A stretch of DNA of 59,666 nucleotides from Calditrichales bacterium (lineage in GTDB: Bacteria; Calditrichota; Calditrichia; Calditrichales; J004): assembly GCA_015493745.1 (NCBI GenBank), contig WGCN01000034.1, positions 1 through 59,666 on the forward strand. The letters are read 5' to 3'. Under the pieces are notes generated by a model. That model saw only the letters and a list, made by a program, of their open reading frames with translations, was not told where the DNA came from and made no database searches. Of the stretch, positions 41,703-52,764 are shown in pieces. The stretch's first letter is position 1, and every line of letters begins with the position of its first letter. The position numbers were made by a program, and so were the translations under genes.

Positions 41703-44321
41703 CTACTGATTATTGTCTTGATCATTTTCATCATCAAAACTGGGTGGTAACGTATTTTCGTTATTTAAATTCTCGGATTCCGATTCATGCGTATCGAAAT
41801 AGCTCTCTTCGAACTGACGATACAACTCTTCCCGTTTACGAATTCTTTCCTGGCGTCTGACACGGCGGGTCATAAGTGTAATTTCATCCTTGATCCGGCG
41901 TATCTTATGTTCGATATTCTCTTTACGGTGCTCTAAAAGATCATTTATTTTCTGTATCTGATCCTGCAATTCACCAATTTGTTGCTTTTGGATATTACGC
42001 ACGGCAAAATTTACATTGGCCAGTCCGAAAGCGCCATAGTCGCTCCACCGCTCCAGATTGATATCTGTTTTACGCTTTTTCAGGGTATAGGTCCATGTTT
42101 CCAGATAGTCCATTTTTTTAAGCAAATCCTCAAAGCGCTCTTTACTGATTGCCAGGTTAGCCATTTTCTTATAATCGCGGCGGGCCTTGGCATTGCTTAA
42201 CTCCACCTTGATCCGGCTAAGCTCCTGCATCACCTTTTCCCGCTCCCGGCGGGCTTGTTTACGCATTTGCTCCACCTTGGCATTCTCATTTTCCACAACA
42301 CTCTCTTTACGTGCCAGCGGGTGTTCGTCAAAATAGTTAAAACCCAGGGGCGATTCTTCAAATACAGGCATTTCGTTGATGGCCCTGTAAATCCTCAGCT
42401 GAAGATCATCAATCTTATCGAGGGCATATTGATCTTCTTTTTTCTGGGCAATGGCCTTAAGCCGGTCGAGTTCCGCCAGCTGTTTTTTCAACCGGGCCAC
42501 TTCATTGTTGGCGGCAACGCCTACCGGACTAAGATCCTGATATTTCAACCGGTTTAGCGGTTCTTCAACGCTTTGACGCATTTGCGCGGCCCGCTGAAAG
42601 GCCACCGGGTTATCCTTAATCAGGGATTTGCGCTCCAGTTTTTTGGCCGTCTTCAGTATTTTTTCCAACTCATCCTGTTCGATATTCAGCTCATCGGACA
42701 GGTTTTTAACATTTTTGGCATTGTAGGCATAACGGTAATTTTCCAGGGCCCCGTTGGTATCCAGTTGCAGTTGATTGATATACCCCAAAAGTGTTTTTGC
42801 TTCCAATAAATATTCACTGTTGGGCAGTTCGTCTATTAAAACTTCCAGATATTTTTCGGCCTTGGTAAAATCACGGGTTTGTACCAGAGCTTTATCCAGC
42901 TCTATTTTGTAATATGACCAGGCCAAGCCCATCAATACACGGTCATAACGGGAGTAGGTACCGGCTATTTCATTAAAACTTTTTACAGCTTGCCGCGGCT
43001 GTCCCATTTCATATTGTATAAAACCAATTTTGGAAAGCACATCAAAGCGGAACTCGGGATCAAGGGATCTGTCATTCAGGATGCCGGTGAGGGTAGCGAT
43101 GGCATCCTCGTAATTACGGGCGCCGGCCTGGGCCTGGGCCTGTATGTAACGGGCATAATTATAGACCGGAGAATTAGGATCCACATCATAGGCCATGGTG
43201 ACCGCTTCTTGATAGAGAGAGCCGTTCAGGGCGGCATTTATAGCCTTAAGCAGTGCCTCCTGAAAGTGGCTGTCATTGGCAGAAACCACATTCTGCATTT
43301 GACGGAAATAATTAACGGCATCAATATAATTTTCATAGTGCGATGCCAGGGTGATCAGATAGGTATAAGCGGCACCGGCATAGGAAGAGGAGGGATAGTC
43401 CTGAATCAGCCGGTCAAAACCCTCTTTGGCCATATTATAACGTCCCAGGAAATAGTCGCTTTCACTACGGTAAAAGAGAACATCATCCAACATGCCGATA
43501 TCCGAATATCTTTTGAGTATTTCATCAAAAGAGAGCCGGGCCAGCTCATAATAACCAAAGTTGTAGGCTTCGGCGGCGGCGGCCAATTCACGTTTAAACA
43601 TTCTTTGCAGATCGCTGATGGTCGACTTGCGTATCAGTCTTTTTTTCAACACCTCCACATCGGTCAGTCTTACCAGATATTTGATGCGTTGTGTTTTTTG
43701 CCACTCTTTGTATACATCGAAAACGGAAGGATTGTTAACCTGTTTTTTCACCTGGCCCGAGGAAGAGGAGGAAACGCCGAAGGTCGCGGTGGACTTCTTA
43801 TTTATCTTATTAAGGCCATCGCTGATTTGCGGATTGGCATAGAGATTTATATTGGGGTCCATTTTAATCAGTTCTTCCGCCAGATATAAAAGCTGGGTGG
43901 CGTCATCAAACACCTTTTGTCTTTTATAATCAACAATTCCGGCGTCAATGGTGGACTGGATGCGGGTAGAAAGATCATCGATGAAATTAAAAATCTGAGA
44001 CCCGGCGGAGGCGGGCAGGCGATCTCTCAGGGCCTTCACTTCATTCAGGCGAACCTGAAGCTTGTCGAAGTAACTGTCGCGCTTTTTACGTACATCACCG
44101 ACACGAATACGCATCTCCGCGTTGAGCATGCGTAGCTGCTGAACGAGATAGCGCTCTTTCTCCAGGTTATTTTCTCCATAACGCACCAGGAGTTTATCCA
44201 CATACGATTTCAAGCTTTGGTGAAACTGGTCATCCGTGACTTGATAGGCTTGAAGAGGGGAGATTAATGTACTTATGGTCAGGAATAATGATAACCAAAC
44301 CAAAAGGGCTTTTCTTTTCAT
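41703..44321 (-). CDS. Large exported TPR and coiled-coil protein
   Basis: 872 residues, first gene of the operon. A signal peptide (to about residue 25) is followed by helical coiled-coil segments (60-160), then TPR-type repeats (about 230-530; YELARLSFDEILKRYSDIGMLDDVLFYRSES, RYNMAKEGFDRLIQDYPSS). The C-terminal third is a strongly charged coiled coil (about 570-840; ARREREKVMQELSRIKVEL, IRRIKDEITLMTRR), ending in an acidic Asn/Asp/Glu-rich tail. It is likely periplasmic. The next gene, 20 bases on, is the giant TPR protein. AglT/GltE in Myxococcus is a comparable TPR component. Confidence 0.83.
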   Translation of the reverse strand: MKRKALLVWLSLFLTISTLISPLQAYQVTDDQFHQSLKSYVDKLLVRYGENNLEKERYLVQQLRMLNAEMRIRVGDVRKKRDSYFDKLQVRLNEVKALRDRLPASAGSQIFNFIDDLSTRIQSTIDAGIVDYKRQKVFDDATQLLYLAEELIKMDPNINLYANPQISDGLNKINKKSTATFGVSSSSSGQVKKQVNNPSVFDVYKEWQKTQRIKYLVRLTDVEVLKKRLIRKSTISDLQRMFKRELAAAAEAYNFGYYELARLSFDEILKRYSDIGMLDDVLFYRSESDYFLGRYNMAKEGFDRLIQDYPSSSYAGAAYTYLITLASHYENYIDAVNYFRQMQNVVSANDSHFQEALLKAINAALNGSLYQEAVTMAYDVDPNSPVYNYARYIQAQAQAGARNYEDAIATLTGILNDRSLDPEFRFDVLSKIGFIQYEMGQPRQAVKSFNEIAGTYSRYDRVLMGLAWSYYKIELDKALVQTRDFTKAEKYLEVLIDELPNSEYLLEAKTLLGYINQLQLDTNGALENYRYAYNAKNVKNLSDELNIEQDELEKILKTAKKLERKSLIKDNPVAFQRAAQMRQSVEEPLNRLKYQDLSPVGVAANNEVARLKKQLAELDRLKAIAQKKEDQYALDKIDDLQLRIYRAINEMPVFEESPLGFNYFDEHPLARKESVVENENAKVEQMRKQARREREKVMQELSRIKVELSNAKARRDYKKMANLAISKERFEDLLKKMDYLETWTYTLKKRKTDINLERWSDYGAFGLANVNFAVRNIQKQQIGELQDQIQKINDLLEHRKENIEHKIRRIKDEITLMTRRVRRQERIRKREELYRQFEESYFDTHESESENLNNENTLPPSFDDENDQDNNQ

Positions 44322-44399
44322 ACCGGCACCTTTTTTTACCCTTTATTTACACTCGATTTATCTGATTTTGGCTATCAACGGGAAAACGAAAAGAGAAGC

Positions 44400-44816
44400 T
44401 TAGTGGTCTTTTTTAATAACTTCCACCGCTTTCAGCCGATTGACGGCACGTTTCAAAGCAAGCTCCGCCCTGTGTGCGTCGACCTTACTTTTATCTTCCT
44501 GCAATCGTTGCTCGGCCCGTTCTTTAGCCTGCTGAGCGCGATAAGCATCTATACTTTCAGCCTTTTCTGCGGATTCGACAATAATACGGATCACATTATC
44601 TTTTACTTCACAAAATCCGCCGCTGGTGGCAAAAAGTTCATTTTTTGATTCGCGTTCAACTTTAATTAAACCAATATCAACATTTGAAACAAGAGATGCA
44701 TGATTTTTTAAAACCTGAAATGCGCCCTGCTCTCCGGGCAACATACAACTTTGAACAGGTTCATCCAAAACCGTCCCAAAAGGTGTAACTATTTCAAGAT
44801 GCAATGTTTCATTCAT
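44400..44816 (-). CDS. atpC: ATP synthase epsilon subunit
   Basis: 138 residues. The N-terminal beta-sandwich (LHLEIVTPFGTVLDEPVQS, LPGEQGAFQVLKNHASLVS, LFATSGGFCEVKDN) and the two-helix C-terminal hairpin (about 85-135) are typical. The subunit sits on gamma and can brake ATP hydrolysis. The ATG at 44816 has GGAG at six bases; an upstream TTG would add four residues. It is 115 bases downstream of atpD, separated by a strong hairpin, unlike the tight spacing of the other atp genes. No terminator is visible after it; the Exb/TPR operon starts 78 bases later. Confidence 0.94.
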   Translation of the reverse strand: MNETLHLEIVTPFGTVLDEPVQSCMLPGEQGAFQVLKNHASLVSNVDIGLIKVERESKNELFATSGGFCEVKDNVIRIIVESAEKAESIDAYRAQQAKERAEQRLQEDKSKVDAHRAELALKRAVNRLKAVEVIKKDH

Positions 44817-44861
44817 GATATGCTCCAAATGGCTTTCGACAAGTTGATGTGAAACTTAAAT

Positions 44862-44890
44862 AAAAAGATGATGCAAAGCATCATCTTTTT
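44862..44890 (-). terminator. Terminator-like hairpin between atpD and atpC
   Basis: A perfect 13-bp inverted repeat (44862-44874 with 44878-44890) with a three-base loop, ending on the minus strand in a T-rich tail (TTTTTATTT). It lies 42 bases after the atpD stop and 46 bases before the atpC start, inside what would otherwise be one operon, so it probably acts as a partial terminator or a 3' RNA stabiliser. Confidence 0.8.
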
Positions 44891-44931
44891 ACTATACTAA
44901 TAGACTATTTAAAGGCAGGAAATACAAAGAC

Positions 44932-47212
<2,281 letters not shown>

Positions 47213-47213
<1 letters not shown>

Positions 47214-48736
47214 TATTCACCCTCGTACCGGAAAACTTCCACAAATTTTTCCAGAATGTCTTTCATCCTGTTATTCAATTCGTCACTCAGTTTTCCTTTT
47301 TCATGGATTTCCTCAAAAACATCGGGATGCTTTACTTCGAGATGCTTGATATATTCCTCTTCAAACCTTTTGATGGCCGACACGGGAATGCTATCCAGGA
47401 AACCGTGTGTTGCGGCAAAGATAATAACGATCTGGCGACTGAACTCCATGGGGCTGTATTGGCCCTGTTTCAGTATTTCCACCAAACGCTCACCACGGCG
47501 TAGCTGCTGTTGCGTGGCCGGGTCCAGATCGGAACCAAACTTGGCAAACGCTTCCAACTCGCGGTACTGAGCCAAATCCAAACGCAAGGTACCGGCCACC
47601 TGTTTCATGGCTTTAATTTGCGCGCTACCACCCACGCGGGATACGGAAATACCCACGTTGATCGCCGGACGCACACCGCTGTAGAACAGGTTGGCTTCGA
47701 GAAAGATCTGTCCGTCGGTAATGGAGATGACGTTAGTGGGAATATAGGCGGAAACGTCACCGGCCTGGGTTTCGATGATCGGCAGGGCCGTCAGGGAACC
47801 GCCGCCCAGATCATCATTCAGCTTAGCCGCGCGCTCCAGCAAACGGGAGTGTACATAAAACACATCGCCCGGATAGGCCTCGCGACCCGGAGGACGCCGT
47901 AAAAGCAGGGAAACTTCACGATAGGCCCAGGCATGCTTGGAAAGATCATCGTAAACCACCAGGGCATGTTTTCCCTTATCCCGGAAAAATTCACCCATGG
48001 CCGCACCGGAATAGGGAGCGATATACTGCAGGGGGGCCGGATCGCTGGCATTGGCCGCAACCACAATCGTATACTCCATGGCTCCGTGCTGCTCCAGGGT
48101 TTTCACCACCTTGGCCACGGTGGAGGCCTTTTGACCGATCGCCACGTAGATGCAAAAAACATCTTTGCCCTTTTGATTGATGATGGTGTCGATGGCCACG
48201 GCGGTTTTACCCGTCTGACGGTCACCGATAATCAACTCACGCTGTCCGCGACCAATGGGAATCATGGCGTCGATAGCCTTGATACCCGTCGCCAGAGGTT
48301 CCTTTACCGGCTGACGCTGTATAACGCCTTCCGCCTTGCGTTCCACCAGGTTAAAATGTTTTGCTTTTATTTCGCCTTTACCGTCGATGGCAATACCGAG
48401 CGGATTGACCACGCGTCCCAAAAGTTCATCACCTACCGGCACCTGAACCACCTTATTGGTACGCTTTACTGTATCCCCTTCTTTAATAAGCGTGTCTTCA
48501 CCGAAAAGGATAACACCCACGTTATCCTCTTCCAGGTTAAAAACCATGCCCATCACGTCATGCGGAAAAGCGACCAGTTCGCCGGCCATGGCTTTTTCCA
48601 AGCCATACACACGGGCGATGCCGTCTCCCACCTGCAGTACAGTACCTACTTCATAGATGTCCGACTCTGTTTGAAAATCCTTTAACTGTTTTTTCAAAAT
48701 CGCAGAGACTTCATCCGGTCTAACTGCTGTACTCAT
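47213..48736 (-). CDS. atpA: ATP synthase alpha subunit
   Basis: 507 residues. Walker A is [13 protein letters not shown], and [17 protein letters not shown] plus the [24 protein letters not shown] loop are canonical. The subunit binds nucleotide at the non-catalytic sites of F1. It lies 23 bases after atpH. Confidence 0.98.
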
Positions 48737-48759
48737 TATATAAAACCTCTCAGTTGTTA

Positions 48760-49290
48760 TTAAGCAACTAACTGCTCTTTAAGCTTTGTTAATTGATATC
48801 GAATACTGTTATCGATTATTTGTCCGTTTACGTTTACCAGAAAGCCTCCGATCAGAGCGGGGTCTTCTTTCAAACTCACAAGAATCTCCTTACCAAAGAT
48901 GTCCTGCAAACGTTTTTTTATGGCAGCCACCTGCTCTGTCTCCAAAGCCTGAGCGCTCACAATCTCCGCTTCCAGCTGATTGCGATGCCGCAATACCAGG
49001 GCCGCGAAATCCTTAACCACGTCATCCAGCGTATCCAACCGTTTTTTACGGCTTAACAGTTTCACAAAATCCAGGGTTACCTGTTGAAAAGAGGATTTAA
49101 ACAACTCTTCCAACACCTGTTCCTTATGCACTACGGAAACCAGCGGATTTTTGGTAAAGGAATAGAAAGAATCCTTAGCCGAAAGAAGCTCCTGCAAGGA
49201 GGTCATATCCATGGCCACCTTATCCAGTATCCCTTCTTCCAAAGCCAAAGAAAAAAGCGCCTTGGAATAACGTTTTGATACTCTACTCAA
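48760..49290 (-). CDS. atpH: ATP synthase delta subunit
   Basis: 176 residues of the OSCP/delta family, linking the F1 head to the b-subunit stalk. Seen are [16 protein letters not shown] at the start, [21 protein letters not shown] in the middle, and the C-terminal [27 protein letters not shown]. It follows atpF by nine bases. Confidence 0.95.
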   Translation of the reverse strand: MSRVSKRYSKALFSLALEEGILDKVAMDMTSLQELLSAKDSFYSFTKNPLVSVVHKEQVLEELFKSSFQQVTLDFVKLLSRKKRLDTLDDVVKDFAALVLRHRNQLEAEIVSAQALETEQVAAIKKRLQDIFGKEILVSLKEDPALIGGFLVNVNGQIIDNSIRYQLTKLKEQLVA

Positions 49291-49299
49291 ATCAACCCC

Positions 49300-49794
49300 T
49301 TAATTTTTTATCGATTTGGGCATGGAGGTCAGATAATTATCGACAACTTTCTTATTCATATCCTTGTCGATCACCTGAACCAGAACTTTTTCCGCGGCAC
49401 CCAGCGCCAGATCCACCACCTCGGCTTTAAGAGATTTCAAGGCGTCGTCCTTTTGCTTTTCGATCTCCACCCTGGCCTTTTCCACCAATGCGGTAGCTTC
49501 CTCGCGGGCTTTGTCCACAATTTCCGCCCGGGTTTTCTCCGCCAGGCTTTGTGCTTCCCGGATCATCTTCTGAGCTTCCATATCCGCCTCGGCCACCATT
49601 TTACGATGCTTTTCCAGCAAGGCTTCGGCCTCGTCACGCTGGCGGCGGGCATCCTCAATATCCGTTCGGATAGAATCTTCCCGGTCGCTGATGGCGGACA
49701 GTATGGGCTTTAGAGCAACCTTATAAAGCAGAATCAGGACTGTGAAAAAAGTGATCCACGTCCAGATCATCATTCCAGGATCTAGCTGTAACAT
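49300..49794 (-). CDS. atpF: ATP synthase b subunit
   Basis: 164 residues: an N-terminal membrane helix (MMIWTWITFFTVLILLYKVAL) and a long charged helix rich in Ala, Glu and Lys (about 40-150) that dimerises as the peripheral stalk. Only one b-type gene is present, so the stalk is probably a homodimer. Confidence 0.96.
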   Translation of the reverse strand: MLQLDPGMMIWTWITFFTVLILLYKVALKPILSAISDREDSIRTDIEDARRQRDEAEALLEKHRKMVAEADMEAQKMIREAQSLAEKTRAEIVDKAREEATALVEKARVEIEKQKDDALKSLKAEVVDLALGAAEKVLVQVIDKDMNKKVVDNYLTSMPKSIKN

Positions 49795-49814
49795 TATTAA
49801 TCGTCCTTACCGTT

Positions 49815-50045
49815 TTATTTAATAACAAGAAGGAATGTTACCACGATACCAAAAAGCGCGATACCTTCCAACATAGCCGCGGCAATAATCATTGTCGTAC
49901 GGATGTCGTTTCCTGCTTCCGGCTGACGAGCCGTTCCTTCAACGGCGGATGCCGCCATTTTACCAATACCGATACCAGCACCGATCGTTACCAAACCCGC
50001 GCCAATTCCAGCAGCCAGATATGCGATAGCTAATGCCCATTCCAT
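49815..50045 (-). CDS. atpE: ATP synthase c subunit
   Basis: 76 residues forming a helical hairpin. The ion-binding carboxylate is E60 in AAAMLEGIALFG and the polar loop is RQPEAGNDIR (Q41). The residue after E60 is Gly, not the Ser/Thr usual in Na+-binding rings, so proton coupling is more likely; this is inference from the sequence. GGAGGATAAATAAT precedes the ATG, an efficient site that fits the high copy number of this subunit. Confidence 0.97.
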   Translation of the reverse strand: MEWALAIAYLAAGIGAGLVTIGAGIGIGKMAASAVEGTARQPEAGNDIRTTMIIAAAMLEGIALFGIVVTFLLVIK

Positions 50046-50083
50046 ATTATTTATCCTCCTAAAGATTAGATATTTAGTTAATT

Positions 50084-50929
50084 TTAATGTTCGGGATTTA
50101 AACTCATTCCAATAAACAAAGATGACAGAACCGTAAAAATATAGGCCTGTATGGTGGCCACCAGTATCTCCAGAAAATAGGTAAATACGGCGAAGCCGAT
50201 GGATACCGGCGCCACTAAAAACGACTTAAAGATGATGATCAGCCCCAGCAGGGCAAAAAGAACGATATGACCGGCAGTCATGTTAGCGAACAGACGCACC
50301 GTCAGTGCCATATGCTTGGCGATCAACCCCATCAACTCAATCAGGAACATCAGCGGCCACAAAAAAATCGGCACCCCGTGAGGAACCAGGTTCTTATAAT
50401 AACCGACGGGTCCGCTGGTTTTAATGCCGTAAATCTGCGTGGCAAAAAAAGTAACCAGCGCCAAACCGGCCGTAACATTTATGTTGGATGTGGATGTGGT
50501 GAACAAGGGAATCAGACCCATCATATTGGCGATCCATATAAAAATAAAAAAGGTGACCAACAGAGGGGTAAAACGGCGACCGTCTTTCTCGCCCATATTT
50601 TTAATGGCGATTTCATCACGGACAAAAAGCACCAGCATCTCGATAAAGATACCCCACCCTTTTTGCACCTTACGGTTTTTCTTGTAACCCAAACCGAAGA
50701 GCAGTAAAACGAATAAAGCGGCAATCCAAAGCATCACCACATGGTTGGTTATGGATAAATCTATATTCATGCCCAGAAATTGAACCGGCTCAAACTGGGG
50801 CAGATGAATATGCAGACCGGGAAGGTGCCAACTGTCACTATTACCGATATGATCTTGTATGAAACCACCAATGCTTTCACTTCGCGCAGTGGCCGTATCC
50901 GTAACGGCGGCATGCTGTTCAAAAACCAT
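50084..50929 (-). CDS. atpB: ATP synthase a subunit
   Basis: 281 residues with five or six membrane helices. The essential Arg lies in ALTVRLFANMTAGHIVLFAL, and the last helix has VATIQAYIFTVLSSLFIGMSL. The N-terminal 75 residues are extramembrane and begin MVFEQHAAVTDTATARSESIGG, somewhat long for a bacterial a subunit. It forms the half-channels that pass ions to the c ring. It follows the AtpI-like gene by five bases. Confidence 0.96.
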   Translation of the reverse strand: MVFEQHAAVTDTATARSESIGGFIQDHIGNSDSWHLPGLHIHLPQFEPVQFLGMNIDLSITNHVVMLWIAALFVLLLFGLGYKKNRKVQKGWGIFIEMLVLFVRDEIAIKNMGEKDGRRFTPLLVTFFIFIWIANMMGLIPLFTTSTSNINVTAGLALVTFFATQIYGIKTSGPVGYYKNLVPHGVPIFLWPLMFLIELMGLIAKHMALTVRLFANMTAGHIVLFALLGLIIIFKSFLVAPVSIGFAVFTYFLEILVATIQAYIFTVLSSLFIGMSLNPEH

Positions 50930-50934
50930 AGAAC

Positions 50935-51312
50935 TCAGGACCTTTTCGAATTGTGTTTGTGTAAGATGTATATTTCAATAATTTGAAATAGAAAATATAA
51001 TATAAAGAATGTAACGACAAAAATAAAGCGATTTAACGCAATGAACACCCATATTGTGAAAAATATCATTAATACTATGACAATGCGCACAAGCTTCCCG
51101 CGAAAAAAACGCTTTACAAAGCTATCGGCATCATTTTTCAGAGATTTAATTAAAAACAGGGTATCGAGAACCATGTTGATAATAAACAGAACGCTGCCAC
51201 AGGCCACACCATAAACGGTACCCTCACCGGCATCCGCCCACCATAACAGCAGTGTCAGCAGCAGTCCCGCGGCCGATAAGGCTATACCGCCCGTCCACAA
51301 TAGTCGTGTCAT
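50935..51312 (-). CDS. AtpI-like ATP synthase subunit I
   Basis: 125 residues with four hydrophobic helices (about 8-30, 35-55, 72-95, 97-115), basic loops between them and no recognised enzyme motif. Its size, membrane layout and place just before atpB match the AtpI-type proteins that help assemble the c ring. Sequence similarity within this family is weak, so the call rests mostly on context. It overlaps the AtpZ-like gene by four bases (ATGA). Confidence 0.75.
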   Translation of the reverse strand: MTRLLWTGGIALSAAGLLLTLLLWWADAGEGTVYGVACGSVLFIINMVLDTLFLIKSLKNDADSFVKRFFRGKLVRIVIVLMIFFTIWVFIALNRFIFVVTFFILYFLFQIIEIYILHKHNSKRS

Positions 51313-51560
51313 TTACTTTTATCCATCTGCCTAAACATCAGTATCATACGATAAAAAGACAATCCTAGTGCCAGCAGAACTGCTGCCAGAAGTATCACAC
51401 CCTTTGTCTGAAAATAGTGATCGAGTTCATACCCTATCCAGGAAAAAAAAATAATGCTCCCTAAAAAAACATAGCCGATACTTAAATAAGGACCGGCTTT
51501 TCGAAACGAGGAAGCATGGCCGGACATCCCGGCTTTATCCGTTTTATTTTTTGGAGACAT
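51309..51560 (-). CDS. AtpZ-like F1Fo ATPase-associated protein
   Basis: 83 residues with two membrane helices (about 25-43 and 53-72) and a GYELDHYFQTKG turn. The pattern G-Y-x-L-D and position before the atp genes fit the AtpZ/AtpI small membrane proteins (previously called Ca2+/Mg2+ transporters) that accompany F1Fo synthase genes. It overlaps the end of the bactofilin gene by 17 bases, so the two are translated in coupling. Confidence 0.77.
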   Translation of the reverse strand: MSPKNKTDKAGMSGHASSFRKAGPYLSIGYVFLGSIIFFSWIGYELDHYFQTKGVILLAAVLLALGLSFYRMILMFRQMDKSK

Positions 51561-51939
51561 CTGCGGAGGCCGTCGATGTGCTCAGCGGCTTTTGAGCGCC
51601 CATGGCCGAGGTACCGTCAAACACAGCCCCTTCGTCGATGATAAGCTTCTTGGCCTGCAACTCACCCACCAGACTGCTTTTATTCTCCAGAACCAGCTTT
51701 TCCAGAACGACCACACGGCCCTGCACCTGCCCGCCGATGATAGCGTTCTGGGCCTGAATATCGCCTTCCACCTTGCCCGACTCGCCGATCGTCACCGTGT
51801 TTTTGCAATTCAACGTACCTTTGATACTGCCGTCGATGCGGATGGAGCTGCTGGTGGTTACATTACCCTCGATATGGGTGCCCTTACCAATAAAGTTCAG
51901 TTCCGTGCTTTGAGTCGATGAATTATTTTTAAGTCCCAT
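51544..51939 (-). CDS. Bactofilin
   Basis: 131 residues from the ATG at 51939 (AAGGA eight bases upstream). A right-handed beta-helix is indicated by regularly spaced short strands: NFIGKGTHIEGNV, SIRIDGSIKGTLN, VTIGESGKVEGDI, NAIIGGQVQGRVV, LELQAKKLII-like, ending in a Ser/Ala-rich tail. Bactofilins polymerise into filaments and place cell-wall enzymes. The gene directly follows an M23 peptidase gene, a common pair in bacteria where bactofilin organises the peptidase. Confidence 0.95.
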   Translation of the reverse strand: MGLKNNSSTQSTELNFIGKGTHIEGNVTTSSSIRIDGSIKGTLNCKNTVTIGESGKVEGDIQAQNAIIGGQVQGRVVVLEKLVLENKSSLVGELQAKKLIIDEGAVFDGTSAMGAQKPLSTSTASADVSKK

Positions 51940-51952
51940 TTTCAACATCCTT

Positions 51953-52762
51953 TCATTGTTTTATTTTGGAAGGCATACCCACATAGCGCATCGGGTCTAC
52001 CGGTCTTTTCTCTTTCCATATTTCAAAATGGAGATGGGGGCCGCTGCTGATCTGGCCGGTACCGCCCAACAAAGCGATGACCTGCCCTTTTTTCACTTTT
52101 TCAAATTGTTTTACAATATTACGCTGGTTATGCTTATACACCGTGCTAAAGCCGTAATCATGCTTAATGACCAGCACATAACCGGAACGCTCCGACCAGT
52201 CGTTAAACATCACCACCCCGTCGGCGGCGGCCTTGATAGGCGTACCCGTCGGCGCGGCGATATCCATGCCGTAGTGCGGTTGCATGCGCAAGTCCGTGAT
52301 CTGCATACCGCGGGTCATAAATCCATCCACCGGCAGCAAGCTGGGAATAGAGCTGAAAAGAACCCGGGACTTGGCCGGATCCATAACCGCATGATCCAGT
52401 TCCTTCTGTGTGGTGGAGTCTCCCGAAGACTTTTCATCCACCTGCAAATAGCCGCTCAGGGAGTTGCGGATTTTTTTATTAATCTTCTGCATGCGTTTCA
52501 AGTCGTCTTCAATACCCGTCAGCCGGTTCAGGCTGCTGCGCAGCTCAAAGTTTTCCTCCTTCAGGCGGTTGTAGTCCAACGCCACCGACGCCACCTTCCA
52601 ATAGGTGGTAAAGCCCAGCACCACCAGTACAAAAACCGCCACCAGTATCAACACCAGGGTTTTGATCAGCCAGCTTTTTATATTGTAATTATGAGTGGCG
52701 TCTTTTCCGTCGGGAATGATCAGGAAGGAATATGATTTTATTTTTCTTTTTGATCGGGCCAT
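51953..52762 (-). CDS. Membrane-anchored M23 (LytM-type) peptidase
   Basis: 269 residues. One membrane helix (about 33-55) is followed by a short coiled coil (62-100) and an M23 domain with an intact site: H163 and D167 (PHYGMDIAAP), H211 and the HLH pair H243/H245 (GPHLHFEIW). It should cut peptidoglycan crosslinks in the periplasm. It sits between parB and bactofilin, which probably localises it. The start matches MARSKRK right after the parB stop. Confidence 0.94.
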   Translation of the reverse strand: MARSKRKIKSYSFLIIPDGKDATHNYNIKSWLIKTLVLILVAVFVLVVLGFTTYWKVASVALDYNRLKEENFELRSSLNRLTGIEDDLKRMQKINKKIRNSLSGYLQVDEKSSGDSTTQKELDHAVMDPAKSRVLFSSIPSLLPVDGFMTRGMQITDLRMQPHYGMDIAAPTGTPIKAAADGVVMFNDWSERSGYVLVIKHDYGFSTVYKHNQRNIVKQFEKVKKGQVIALLGGTGQISSGPHLHFEIWKEKRPVDPMRYVGMPSKIKQ

Positions 52763-52764
52763 GT

